DNA of 64,000 bases, taken from the NCBI RefSeq assembly GCF_000407165.1, contig NZ_KE136479.1:1995464-2059463 (forward strand), given 5' to 3'. Under the pieces are notes generated by a model. That model ran no database searches, had not been told where the DNA came from, and worked only from the letters and a program-made list of their open reading frames with translations. Source of the stretch: Enterococcus haemoperoxidus ATCC BAA-382. GTDB lineage: Bacteria > Bacillota > Bacilli > Lactobacillales > Enterococcaceae. This document shows positions 42,878 to 52,416 of this stretch, in pieces (positions within the stretch are counted from its first letter, which is position 1; each line of letters starts with the position of its first letter). The position numbers and the translations under genes were made by a program.

Positions 42878-44695
42878 TTATTGTTCTAAGGTTGCCACAA
42901 GTTCTTCTAATTCACCTAGTCTTGATTCAAAGACTTTCATAGCATCTTCAATATATTGTGGTTTTGTCATATCTACTCCAGCTTTTTTCATTACTTGGAT
43001 CGGGTAATCACTACTACCTGACTTCAAATAAGTCAAATAATTTTCCAAAGCATGCGGCTCATTTGCTAATATTTTATTCGCCAATGCAGATGCAGCTGAA
43101 AAACCTGTAGCATACTGATAAACATAATAATTGTAGTAAAAATGAGGAATCCGTGACCATTCTAATGAAATTTCTGGATCTTTCATCACTTCTGGACCAT
43201 AATACTTCTGATTTAATTCTCCATAATAATCACCTAAATACTCACTAGTTAATGGGGTGCCTTTAGCATCTTCAGTATGAATAAAATGTTCAAATTCAGC
43301 AAATTGTGTTTGACGGAAAATCGTTCCTTTAAAACCATCTAAATAATGATTCAATACATATGCACGAATTCTAGGGTCTGTCTCTGTTTCCAATAAATAT
43401 TCTGTTAAAAGATTTTCATTCGTTGTTGAAGCTATTTCAGCTAAGAAAATTGAATAATCTCCATAAACATACGGCTGATTGTTACGGGTAAAATAACTAT
43501 GAACGCTATGCCCCATTTCATGTACTAATGTGTACAATTGATCTAAACTGTCATGCCAATTCATTAAGATATAAGGTACAGTATCATAGGCGCCAGATGA
43601 ATAGGCCCCACTACGTTTTCCTTGATTTTCGATCACATCGATCCAGCGATCATTGAACGCTGTTTTCACAACATTTAAATATTCTTCTCCCATTGGATTT
43701 AAGGCAGTGATTGCTTTTTCTTTGGCTTCTTCATAAGTATATTTGATTGAAGCCTCTCCTAAAATTGGTGTATACATATCATACATATGTAGTTCATCTA
43801 ATTTTAACAAACGTTTACGCAGCGATACATAACGATGAAGCAACGGCAACTTTTGATTTACAACATCGATCAATGTATCATAAACACTTTCTGGAATATG
43901 ATTGTTACTCAAAGCTGCTTCTCTAGCCGAAGAATAGTTACGAACTTTGGCTTTATAATTATGTGCTTTAACATGTGAACTAAGCGTCTGAGCAAAAGTA
44001 TTTTTAAATTGATCATAAACCGTATACAAGCCTTTAAACGCTTCTTCACGAACACTTCTGTGTACATTTTCCATTAATTGACCATAAACACCATGAGTCA
44101 ATTGGATCTTTTCACCATCTTCGTTTTCGATTACTGGAAATTTCAGATCCGCATTATTCAAAATAGAAAACGTATTGCTCGATGCTTCAAAAATTTCTCC
44201 AGCACCAGCCAACAATGCTTCTTGATCGGCTGATAGAATGTGCGGACGATCGCTCAAGATATTTTCAATAAAATGTCTATATATATCTAATTTTGGATTC
44301 TCTTCGAAATAGCCCCAAATCTTGTCATCACTTAATGATAGTACTTCTGGTTCAAACCAAGCTACTGCTTCGCTTGCTTGTGCTAATAAAGAACTTGCTC
44401 TAGCATATAATGCTTGGTAGGTTGTATTCGTCGTATCTTGATCATTTTTTAGATGAGAATAGACATAAATCACTTCGATTTTACGATAAATGCTTAATAG
44501 CATTTCAATGCTGCTTAAAAATGTATCGCTACCTTTATCTAGTGTGCCCTTGAAATGCTCAACTTCTTTTAACTCATTAGATAAGGCTTGAATTGCCTCA
44601 TCAAAAGCTTGATCATCTTTAAAAATTTTGGTCAAGTCCCAAGTCTTCTCTATTGGTAAACTTGAACGTTCTGGTAATTGCTTTGCTTCACTCAT
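42878..44695 (-). CDS. pepF: Oligoendopeptidase F
   Basis: A 605-aa M3B metallopeptidase with the zinc site HEMGH (392-396) and the downstream Glu ligand in FLAEIASTTNE. Length and domain layout match PepF. It is cytoplasmic and cleaves peptides of about 7-17 residues. It lies 38 bp downstream of coiA, as in related bacteria. Confidence 0.95.
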   Translation of the reverse strand: MSEAKQLPERSSLPIEKTWDLTKIFKDDQAFDEAIQALSNELKEVEHFKGTLDKGSDTFLSSIEMLLSIYRKIEVIYVYSHLKNDQDTTNTTYQALYARASSLLAQASEAVAWFEPEVLSLSDDKIWGYFEENPKLDIYRHFIENILSDRPHILSADQEALLAGAGEIFEASSNTFSILNNADLKFPVIENEDGEKIQLTHGVYGQLMENVHRSVREEAFKGLYTVYDQFKNTFAQTLSSHVKAHNYKAKVRNYSSAREAALSNNHIPESVYDTLIDVVNQKLPLLHRYVSLRKRLLKLDELHMYDMYTPILGEASIKYTYEEAKEKAITALNPMGEEYLNVVKTAFNDRWIDVIENQGKRSGAYSSGAYDTVPYILMNWHDSLDQLYTLVHEMGHSVHSYFTRNNQPYVYGDYSIFLAEIASTTNENLLTEYLLETETDPRIRAYVLNHYLDGFKGTIFRQTQFAEFEHFIHTEDAKGTPLTSEYLGDYYGELNQKYYGPEVMKDPEISLEWSRIPHFYYNYYVYQYATGFSAASALANKILANEPHALENYLTYLKSGSSDYPIQVMKKAGVDMTKPQYIEDAMKVFESRLGELEELVATLEQ

Positions 44696-44732
44696 TACAT
44701 CGGCCCCTTTTTTGAATTATTCTTATATAGAT

Positions 44733-45923
44733 TTATCTTATCACATTTTTAAAAGGAGTAGCAGTTATTAGACATTTATTTTCAATTCTTTTCAACCACT
44801 CTTTCACATCGTCTATCTTTTGATCAGAACTTCCGGCTTCAATTTTCCAGCCTGTTTTAACTCGAATTAAATGTTTACAATCAATCAAGTACATCAGCAG
44901 TTGATTCAAACAATAGGCTTGAATTGTTTCAAATGGAATATTAGGCAACTCGTATAACAACGCAATGGATTTTTCCAACTCTGTTTTTAGAACTTGAATC
45001 AATTCTGATTGCTCAAAAACATTCTGGTCAAAAAACTGTACCCATCTCCAAACTCTTACTTTTAATAGCAGGTCAGAACCTCTACAACAAAAAATATGGA
45101 GACCAGGATAATAGAACCAATTTGGCAATTGAAGAAGATGAAATCGATTGTTATATAATTCAGTTTGAACGATTCTTATCTTCTCATCCCTCCTATATAA
45201 TTTTCTGTTCAACTCAATATAATACCCTTGTACTAGTTCTCCAATTTTGAATTTTCTTTTAATATATATTTTAGATTTATTCGGAAATTTAAAAATTTCC
45301 GATAAAAAACCATCGTAAAAGGACCAAACTTTGGTTGAAGAATACACTCTTTTTTTCCAATCCTCTTCAATATGAAAATGCAAAGTCAATTCTTTCATTT
45401 CCCAGTCTGCTGTCCACAAATAAAAACCTAAACTATCTGAAAAATAACACAAATTTTTAACTAACTCGCTTAAGACTAAGTGGTTAGAAAATAGTTTTTT
45501 TCCACAAATCCAAATTGGAATAAACCCATGTTTTTGATATCTTTGGGTTCGTTCAACCAATCGCTGTGTACTTAATGAACTACACTGAATCTCTAGAGCA
45601 ATATTGCCTATCAAAAGATCTGGGCGCTGATTTAATGCTGGTAAATATTTTTCTAATTCATAAGGAATAGATTCCTTTTCACACCATTTTGCAAAAACTT
45701 CTTTAAGAGCCAGATGCTCGATTGTCTCCCCTTCAGAATAAATACTGCAGTCACTATTATTATAATGAGAAAAATGCGGTAATTTAACTTTACCGTTCTT
45801 TATTCGAACAGGCTGATTGCAAACAGGGCAATAATACATGCTTCCTTTAAGTTGCTCGATTTCTTCTCGAGACAAATTCAACAGTGTTACAACTTCTTTA
45901 TCTTTTGAATATGCATTCAACAT
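44733..45923 (-). CDS. coiA: Competence protein CoiA-like
   Basis: A 396-aa protein with an N-terminal zinc-finger-like region (YYCPVCNQPVRIKNG) and the CoiA nuclease core (HFSHY, EGETIEHLALKE, RPDLLIGNIALEIQCS). That core carries a restriction-endonuclease-like D...ExQ motif. CoiA is needed after DNA uptake during transformation in streptococci. Start 45923 follows GAGGTGAGTTAT. The gene lies between mecA and pepF, with a terminator after mecA. Confidence 0.88.
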   Translation of the reverse strand: MLNAYSKDKEVVTLLNLSREEIEQLKGSMYYCPVCNQPVRIKNGKVKLPHFSHYNNSDCSIYSEGETIEHLALKEVFAKWCEKESIPYELEKYLPALNQRPDLLIGNIALEIQCSSLSTQRLVERTQRYQKHGFIPIWICGKKLFSNHLVLSELVKNLCYFSDSLGFYLWTADWEMKELTLHFHIEEDWKKRVYSSTKVWSFYDGFLSEIFKFPNKSKIYIKRKFKIGELVQGYYIELNRKLYRRDEKIRIVQTELYNNRFHLLQLPNWFYYPGLHIFCCRGSDLLLKVRVWRWVQFFDQNVFEQSELIQVLKTELEKSIALLYELPNIPFETIQAYCLNQLLMYLIDCKHLIRVKTGWKIEAGSSDQKIDDVKEWLKRIENKCLITATPFKNVIR

Positions 45924-45967
45924 ATAACTCACCTCATAATGAAATACGCAAGAAATAGGATGAATCA

Positions 45968-46009
45968 TTAAAAAAGCTGAAACAAAGCAATTATGCTCTG
46001 TTTCAGCTT
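45968..46009 (-). terminator. Terminator of mecA
   Basis: AAGCTGAAACA..GC pairs with GC..TGTTTCAGCTT (45973-46009), followed by T residues on the minus strand. Confidence 0.8.
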
Positions 46010-46016
46010 CTTTCGT

Positions 46017-46667
46017 TTATTCAAAATAATATCTTGTTAATTCTAACGCATTTCGTTCCATGATACATGTTCCATATTCATTCAGTGTCTCAGGTGTAAC
46101 TGCAGATAAATTAGCAAATTCCAATAACTGAGCTAATTCATTCTCTACATCGTTTTTCCCTAACTCATCCAACAAGAATATGACTTGGAGATAATATGTT
46201 CCTTTAAATGTATATAAATTTGCTATCACAGACTGCAAAAATACTTCATTTGCTAGCTGAACCATTGTATCAAAATCATTTAGTTCAAACACTAAATTCT
46301 TTACTGTATCATCAGTAAATTCCTGTGTTTCATCCGCAAAGTCTTCTTCGATTTGTTTACGAATTATATTACTAACCTCTTCCGGATTTAGATCATTAAA
46401 CCCTTCAAAATTAGATACTTCATCGATAGATGCATTCTTACTAATAAATAGTTCCAATCCATCACTTTTCGGCAGAACCTGAAAGGTAACAGCTTCACTA
46501 CCTTGAAATTCATCTTCCACATCAACTTCTTCTAAAATACTATAGAAAAAATTCTCTACTTCCTTGTGGTTGCCAAGTAAATCTAAAAAAGTGATTCCTC
46601 TGTCAGCCAGATCCTCATTACCAATCAACACACGTATGGTATTTTCATTGATATGTTCCATTTCCAT
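46017..46667 (-). CDS. mecA: Adaptor protein MecA
   Basis: A 216-aa acidic protein with the MecA N-terminal domain (MEMEHINENTIRVLIGNEDLADRG...FLDLLGN), an acidic linker, and the C-terminal ClpC-binding domain ending ELTRYYFE. It targets proteins such as ComK or ComX and others to ClpCP. This is the proteolytic adaptor, not the methicillin-resistance mecA. GAGGTG supports the ATG at 46667. Confidence 0.93.
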   Translation of the reverse strand: MEMEHINENTIRVLIGNEDLADRGITFLDLLGNHKEVENFFYSILEEVDVEDEFQGSEAVTFQVLPKSDGLELFISKNASIDEVSNFEGFNDLNPEEVSNIIRKQIEEDFADETQEFTDDTVKNLVFELNDFDTMVQLANEVFLQSVIANLYTFKGTYYLQVIFLLDELGKNDVENELAQLLEFANLSAVTPETLNEYGTCIMERNALELTRYYFE

Positions 46668-46714
46668 GTCGCTACACCTCACTTTTGCTAATCAGGAAAC
46701 TTATTCTTACGTAC

Positions 46715-46742
46715 ATTGTAGCGGAATCACGCCAAATGTAAA
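46715..46742 (-). promoter_or_regulatory. Promoter of mecA
   Basis: On the minus strand TTTACA (46737-46742), 16 bp, TACAAT (46715-46720), about 50 bp before the start codon. Confidence 0.65.
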
Positions 46743-46883
46743 GGGAAAAGTAACAATATTCCTAAATAAACTGTTGTCTTAGTATAATCCTTAACTCTTG
46801 TTCTATATACCTATATGTATTTTTTTTATAAGTATTTATAAAAAAAATGATAACTCATGTATTGCTATGTAGAGATTAATTGC

Positions 46884-46922
46884 AAAAGAAAACCCTTGCC
46901 ACAAGGACAAAGGTTCTCCTTT
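46884..46922 (-). terminator. Terminator of spx
   Basis: An imperfect hairpin AAAACCcTTG...CAAaGGTTcT, with AGAAAA/TTTTCT-type flanks, just after the spx stop. Confidence 0.6.
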
Positions 46923-46928
46923 TACATT

Positions 46929-47327
46929 TTATAAACCTGCCATCAATTGCGCTTGACGTAATTCCAACTGCCTAACTCCTCTTGGCAAGAAACGTCGAAT
47001 TTCATCCTCATTAAAACCAACCTGTAATCTTTTTTCATCAATCATTATTGGCCGACGCAACAATCCAGGATTCTCTTTTACTAACTCTAGCAAATCTTGC
47101 AACGGAAGTTCATCCAAATCCATATTGAGTTTTTGGAAAACCTTAGAACGAGTAGAGATAATCTCCTCTGTTCCGTCTTCTGTCATTCGCAAAATTGCTT
47201 TCAATTCAGAAATATTCAATGGTTCTGAGAAGATATTTCTTTCCTTGAATGGAATCTCGTGTTCTTGCAACCATGCACGAGCCTTACGGCAAGACGTACA
47301 ACTTGGGGAAGTATAAAGTGTCAACAT
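46929..47327 (-). CDS. spxA: Transcriptional regulator Spx
   Basis: A 132-aa ArsC-like protein with the redox switch CTSC at residues 10-13 ([17 protein letters not shown]) and the Spx core [25 protein letters not shown]. It binds the RNA polymerase alpha subunit and directs the thiol-stress response, and is degraded by ClpXP with SpxH. AAAGGAG lies 8 nt before the ATG at 47327. Upstream GTG and ATG codons are too close to the binding site. Confidence 0.94.
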   Translation of the reverse strand: MLTLYTSPSCTSCRKARAWLQEHEIPFKERNIFSEPLNISELKAILRMTEDGTEEIISTRSKVFQKLNMDLDELPLQDLLELVKENPGLLRRPIMIDEKRLQVGFNEDEIRRFLPRGVRQLELRQAQLMAGL

Positions 47328-47336
47328 GTGCATCAC

Positions 47337-48706
<1,370 letters not shown>

Positions 48707-48707
48707 C

Positions 48708-48742
48708 AAAAAAACAAGCTGAAAAAATCAGCTTGTTTTTTT
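48708..48742. terminator. Bidirectional terminator after trpS
   Basis: AAAACAAGCTGA-aaaaa-TCAGCTTGTTTT with flanking A and T runs. It also serves the convergent ABC exporter gene. Confidence 0.85.
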
Positions 48743-50456
48743 AGTCTCTAAATTGTGCATCATGCAAGCGTCGATAATGTCCGCCTTTTGCTAGTAACTC
48801 TACATGTGTTCCTTCTTCTAATATCCCTTTATCGCTGACTACAATGATTCTTGTCGCATGTTTGATTGTTGCCAAACGGTGAGCAATGATTAAGGTTGTT
48901 CTACCTTTTGCTAGAGAATTTAGTGATTCTTGAATCACTTGTTCCGTCTCCGTATCTAAAGCAGAAGTCGCTTCATCTAAAATTAAGATTGGCGGATTTT
49001 TTAGGAACATACGAGCAATTGCTACTCGCTGTTTTTGACCACCAGAAAGTTTTACCCCTCGCTCACCGATCATTGTATCTAAGCCATCTGACATTTGATC
49101 GACTACTTTTTCTAAATGAGCTAGTTGAACTGCTTTTTGGATTTCTTCTTCTGTTGCATCGAGTTTTCCATAAGCAATATTTTCCCGAATCGTACCAGGA
49201 AATAAGAAAACATCTTGTTGGACAATCCCAATTTGACTTCTCAATGAAGCTAGTGTCATGTCTTGAATATTGATTCCATCAATGGTAATTCGTCCTTCTG
49301 TTACTTCATAAAAACGCGGTAATAAATTACATAGAGTTGTTTTACCTGAACCACTTTGACCTACGAAAGCGACCGTTTCACCTGGTACGATCTGCAAATC
49401 AATGTGATTTAATACTTTCGTAGAATCAGCATAAGAAAATGAAACATCCTCATAGATAATGTCACCATGCAAATGATTCACCGTTATTGCATCAGGTTTA
49501 TCTTGAATCGCAGGCTTCTTATCAATCTCTTCTGTAAATCGTTTAAATCCGGCAATTCCTTTTGGATAACTTTCAATCATATTATTCACTTTTTCGATTG
49601 GACGGACAAAAACGTTCGATAAAAGAATAAATCCAACGAACTGGCCATCTGTAATCTCACCTTTAATCGTATAATATGCCCCAAAAATCAATGCGAACAA
49701 ATTGATCAAACGAATTAAAAAGTAATTATATGCAGAGCTGATTCCCATTACTTTATAAAAAGTTATTTTGGATTGGCGGTAGGCTTGATTCAATCCTTCA
49801 AAACGCTTACGTTCAAATGGCTCATTAGCAAACGACTGAGTCACACGAATCCCACTGACAGACGCTTCCACCCCTGCATTAAAGTCTCCAAGGTTATCGT
49901 AAATTTTTGTATTAACTTTTGTCATCTTCTTATTGAAGAAAATTAAGGCCACCGTGATAAATGGCAACACGATAAATGTCGCTAAAGCCAGTTGCACATG
50001 GATTTGAAGCATCAAGTAAAATGATCCAACTAAGGTCATGATTGTAATAAATACATCTTCTGGCCCATGGTGGGCAACTTCAGATATTTCAAACAAATCT
50101 GTCGTCAATCGACTCATCAGTTTCCCAGTCTTTTGATTATCATAATATTCAAACGGTTGCGTTTGTAAGTGTTCATATAATTCTCGGCGCATATCCGTTT
50201 CAATATTGACACCTAATTTATGACCAAAAAATACCACGATATACTGTAAAAAAGTATTAAGTATATAAAATAAAAGCAAACCGGCACAGGCTAATCCAAT
50301 CAATCGGAAATTTCCCTTTGGCATGATTTTATCGATGACTTGATTCACAACAACTGGAAATGACAATTCCAGCAAACCAGCTAGAACAGCACAACCAAAA
50401 TCTAAAATAAATAAGTGCTTATATGGTCGATAATAACTAAAAAATCGTTTTAACAT
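48741..50456 (-). CDS. ABC exporter (fused permease-ATPase, MsbA/LmrA type)
   Basis: A 571-aa half-transporter with six N-terminal membrane segments (residues 15-310) and a C-terminal ATPase: Walker A GQSGSGKTTL, signature LSGGQKQRVAIARMF, Walker B LILDEATSALD. It would work as a homodimer. Substrates of this family range from lipids to drugs and peptides, and nothing nearby narrows it. It is a single gene. Confidence 0.88.
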   Translation of the reverse strand: MLKRFFSYYRPYKHLFILDFGCAVLAGLLELSFPVVVNQVIDKIMPKGNFRLIGLACAGLLLFYILNTFLQYIVVFFGHKLGVNIETDMRRELYEHLQTQPFEYYDNQKTGKLMSRLTTDLFEISEVAHHGPEDVFITIMTLVGSFYLMLQIHVQLALATFIVLPFITVALIFFNKKMTKVNTKIYDNLGDFNAGVEASVSGIRVTQSFANEPFERKRFEGLNQAYRQSKITFYKVMGISSAYNYFLIRLINLFALIFGAYYTIKGEITDGQFVGFILLSNVFVRPIEKVNNMIESYPKGIAGFKRFTEEIDKKPAIQDKPDAITVNHLHGDIIYEDVSFSYADSTKVLNHIDLQIVPGETVAFVGQSGSGKTTLCNLLPRFYEVTEGRITIDGINIQDMTLASLRSQIGIVQQDVFLFPGTIRENIAYGKLDATEEEIQKAVQLAHLEKVVDQMSDGLDTMIGERGVKLSGGQKQRVAIARMFLKNPPILILDEATSALDTETEQVIQESLNSLAKGRTTLIIAHRLATIKHATRIIVVSDKGILEEGTHVELLAKGGHYRRLHDAQFRD

Positions 50457-50737
50457 AAACTCCCCTTTCTTCTGACACTATGACTATTATACGCAAAGAA
50501 AGAGCAGTATGCAAAGTTTGAAAACTCTTAAATACTTAAAAATAGCTGTGATGTATCTTCATCCAATCTATTCTAGTCATTAAACAAATAATCGTATTTA
50601 ATTCAAAAAAACAGACAAGAAAAAGAAGTCACTACTAACGCCATTTTTAAGTTTAAAAATTGTTATTTAAACTATATTATAGATAAGTCTATGTGCTCAA
50701 AACATAGCTACTATTTATTATTATAAGGAGTGTTTAA

Positions 50738-51091
50738 GTGAAAACAGCTAAATTAGTTATTGGCATTATAAGTATTATTTTATCATTATTAGTTTTATTT
50801 CAATCTTGTGTCGCAGGCATAGCAAACAGTGTAAATAACAATGGCGAAGCTGGCGGAAGTGCCGGTATACTTTTAGCCATCTGTTTGTTAGTAGCAGGAA
50901 TTGTTGCTATTGCAACTCGAAATTCTTCAGGTAATCGTGGGTTTGTCGCTGCTGGATTTTATATTGTAGGGGGAATCATTGCTTTCTTACTGGCTGGTGG
51001 ATATGGAGATCTATATATTTGGTCAGTATTATCTATTATTTTTGGTGCAACTTTCGTTATTGGGGATACGAAAAAAGATAATCTCAGATAG
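50738..51091 (+). CDS. Small four-helix membrane protein
   Basis: A 117-aa hydrophobic protein with four membrane segments (about 5-27, 43-60, 68-87 and 90-108) and Gly/Ala-rich loops. Not assigned to a named family. It starts at a GTG 8 nt after AAGGAG. Upstream, the inverted repeat AGTTTAAA/TTTAAACT (50650-50657, 50666-50673) lies next to TATTAT, a possible promoter-operator. A terminator follows at 51120-51151. Confidence 0.72.
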   Translation: MKTAKLVIGIISIILSLLVLFQSCVAGIANSVNNNGEAGGSAGILLAICLLVAGIVAIATRNSSGNRGFVAAGFYIVGGIIAFLLAGGYGDLYIWSVLSIIFGATFVIGDTKKDNLR

Positions 51092-51119
51092 ACAAGTCAT
51101 CACATTTATTGAAAATCCA

Positions 51120-51151
51120 AACTGGAGGAAAGACATTCTCTCCAGTTTTTT
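51120..51151 (+). terminator. Terminator of the small membrane protein gene
   Basis: AACTGGAG (51120-51127) pairs with CTCCAGTT (51140-51147), then TTTT. Confidence 0.7.
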
Positions 51152-51191
51152 AGACATTTTGAAAACCTCTATATACTGTTATGTCAATCAC

Positions 51192-51305
51192 TTGATAATA
51201 CGTAAGCAATTTGGTAAATTATACGTATACATGTACATCATAAAAAACACCGATGAGTAGCTTATGTCTTGGGGAAGATAGGCCTGATCGGTGTTTCTGT
51301 TTTTT
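51192..51305 (+). ncRNA. Possible short RNA with a long terminator hairpin
   Basis: TTGATA (51192-51197), 17 bp, TAAATT (51215-51220) could start a transcript near 51227. About 20 nt later the stem AAACACCGAT..TGTCTT pairs with AAGATA..ATCGGTGTTT around a GGGG loop, then CTGTTTTTT follows. The preceding gene already has its own terminator, so this hairpin is unexplained. The evidence is thin. Confidence 0.3.
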
Positions 51306-51648
51306 ATTATACTAAATGTAGGAATTTTTTTCTACTTCAAAAATTTACTATCGATATTACTTTTCTGAAGAATAAATTCGCCAAACATGTTTTTTTATTT
51401 GCTTTTTGATCAATAAAATAGCTTTAGTCTTTCACAGATGAATAGAGCTTTATCCTTATGTCAAAAAAATTTTTATTTTCCATATAACACTCACCTTCTT
51501 ATAATCAATCCCCAATTAATAGTCCTATCCTGTCAGCATTCTAATCTAAATTAAAATTTTCTTTCTGTTCTTTTGTGAAAAAGTTCGCTACAATGAAAGA
51601 GGATTTTGAAAAATTTCCTGAAAATTATTAAGGGGTGCAATTTTTTTA
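51306..51648. other. Intergenic region upstream of the HAD gene
   Basis: An AT-rich region with no gene. TACAAT (51589-51594) is a likely -10 for the HAD gene, with a poor -35. The near-CodY box follows at 51612-51626. Confidence 0.5.
51612..51626. promoter_or_regulatory. Near-perfect CodY box upstream of the HAD gene
   Basis: AATTTCCTGAAAATT matches the CodY consensus at 14 of 15 positions. It lies just downstream of the probable -10, where binding would block transcription. Confidence 0.55.
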
Positions 51649-52359
51649 ATGAAAACTATTGTTTTTGATGTTGATGATACGATTTATGACCAGCAACAAC
51701 CTTTTAGAAACGCAATTAACTCAGTGTTTCCATGTGTAAAAAATGAAGACATGCATGCATTGTATATTCGTTTTCGTTTCCATAGCGATGAAACTTTCCC
51801 AAAGGTCATGGCTAACGAATGGACACTAGAATATATGCGCTTTTACCGAATCAATGAGTCATTAACAGACCTGAATTATCCACCTGTTTCACAAGAGGAT
51901 GGTCTAACTTTTCAAAAAACGTATGAAGATGAACTGGATAATATCGTCATGCATCCAGAAGTAAAAAAAGTATTTGATTTCTTAAAAGAAAAAAATATTC
52001 CCATGGGGATCATTACAAATGGACCTACAGATCATCAATTTAAAAAAGTAAAACAACTTCAACTTGAAAATTGGGTTCCTACTGACAATATTATTATTTC
52101 TCAAAGTACTGGTTTCCAAAAACCGGAAAGAGAAATTTTTGATCTTGCGGCAAAAGAGTTCGGAATGGACTGTGAACGCACATTGTATGTAGGCGATAGC
52201 TTCGAAAATGATATCGCTGGTGCTAAAAATGGTGGCTGGAAATCGTTATGGTTCAATCATCGTTTGAGAGATATGCCTGCTGATGAAGAACCTTATCATA
52301 TTAAAGAAGTTACTTCTTTTGAAGAGTTATTTCCAACGATTCAATCGTTATTTTCATAA
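51649..52359 (+). CDS. HAD-superfamily phosphatase
   Basis: A 236-aa HAD-IA hydrolase with motif I FDVDDTIYD (nucleophile Asp7), motif II GIITNGPTD, the Lys in FQKPEREIFDLAA, and motif IV YVGDSFENDIAGAKNGG. It is probably a small-molecule or nucleotide phosphatase (YjjG-like). The substrate is not visible. It is a single gene, possibly controlled by CodY. Confidence 0.88.
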   Translation: MKTIVFDVDDTIYDQQQPFRNAINSVFPCVKNEDMHALYIRFRFHSDETFPKVMANEWTLEYMRFYRINESLTDLNYPPVSQEDGLTFQKTYEDELDNIVMHPEVKKVFDFLKEKNIPMGIITNGPTDHQFKKVKQLQLENWVPTDNIIISQSTGFQKPEREIFDLAAKEFGMDCERTLYVGDSFENDIAGAKNGGWKSLWFNHRLRDMPADEEPYHIKEVTSFEELFPTIQSLFS

Positions 52360-52416
52360 AAGAAAAATGCAGCATACACTTAGATTTTCTCTAAGCATAT
52401 GCTGCATTTTTCTTTT
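52360..52416. terminator. Bidirectional terminator
   Basis: AAAAATGCAGCATA pairs with TATGCTGCATTTTT between the convergent HAD and helicase genes. Confidence 0.85.
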
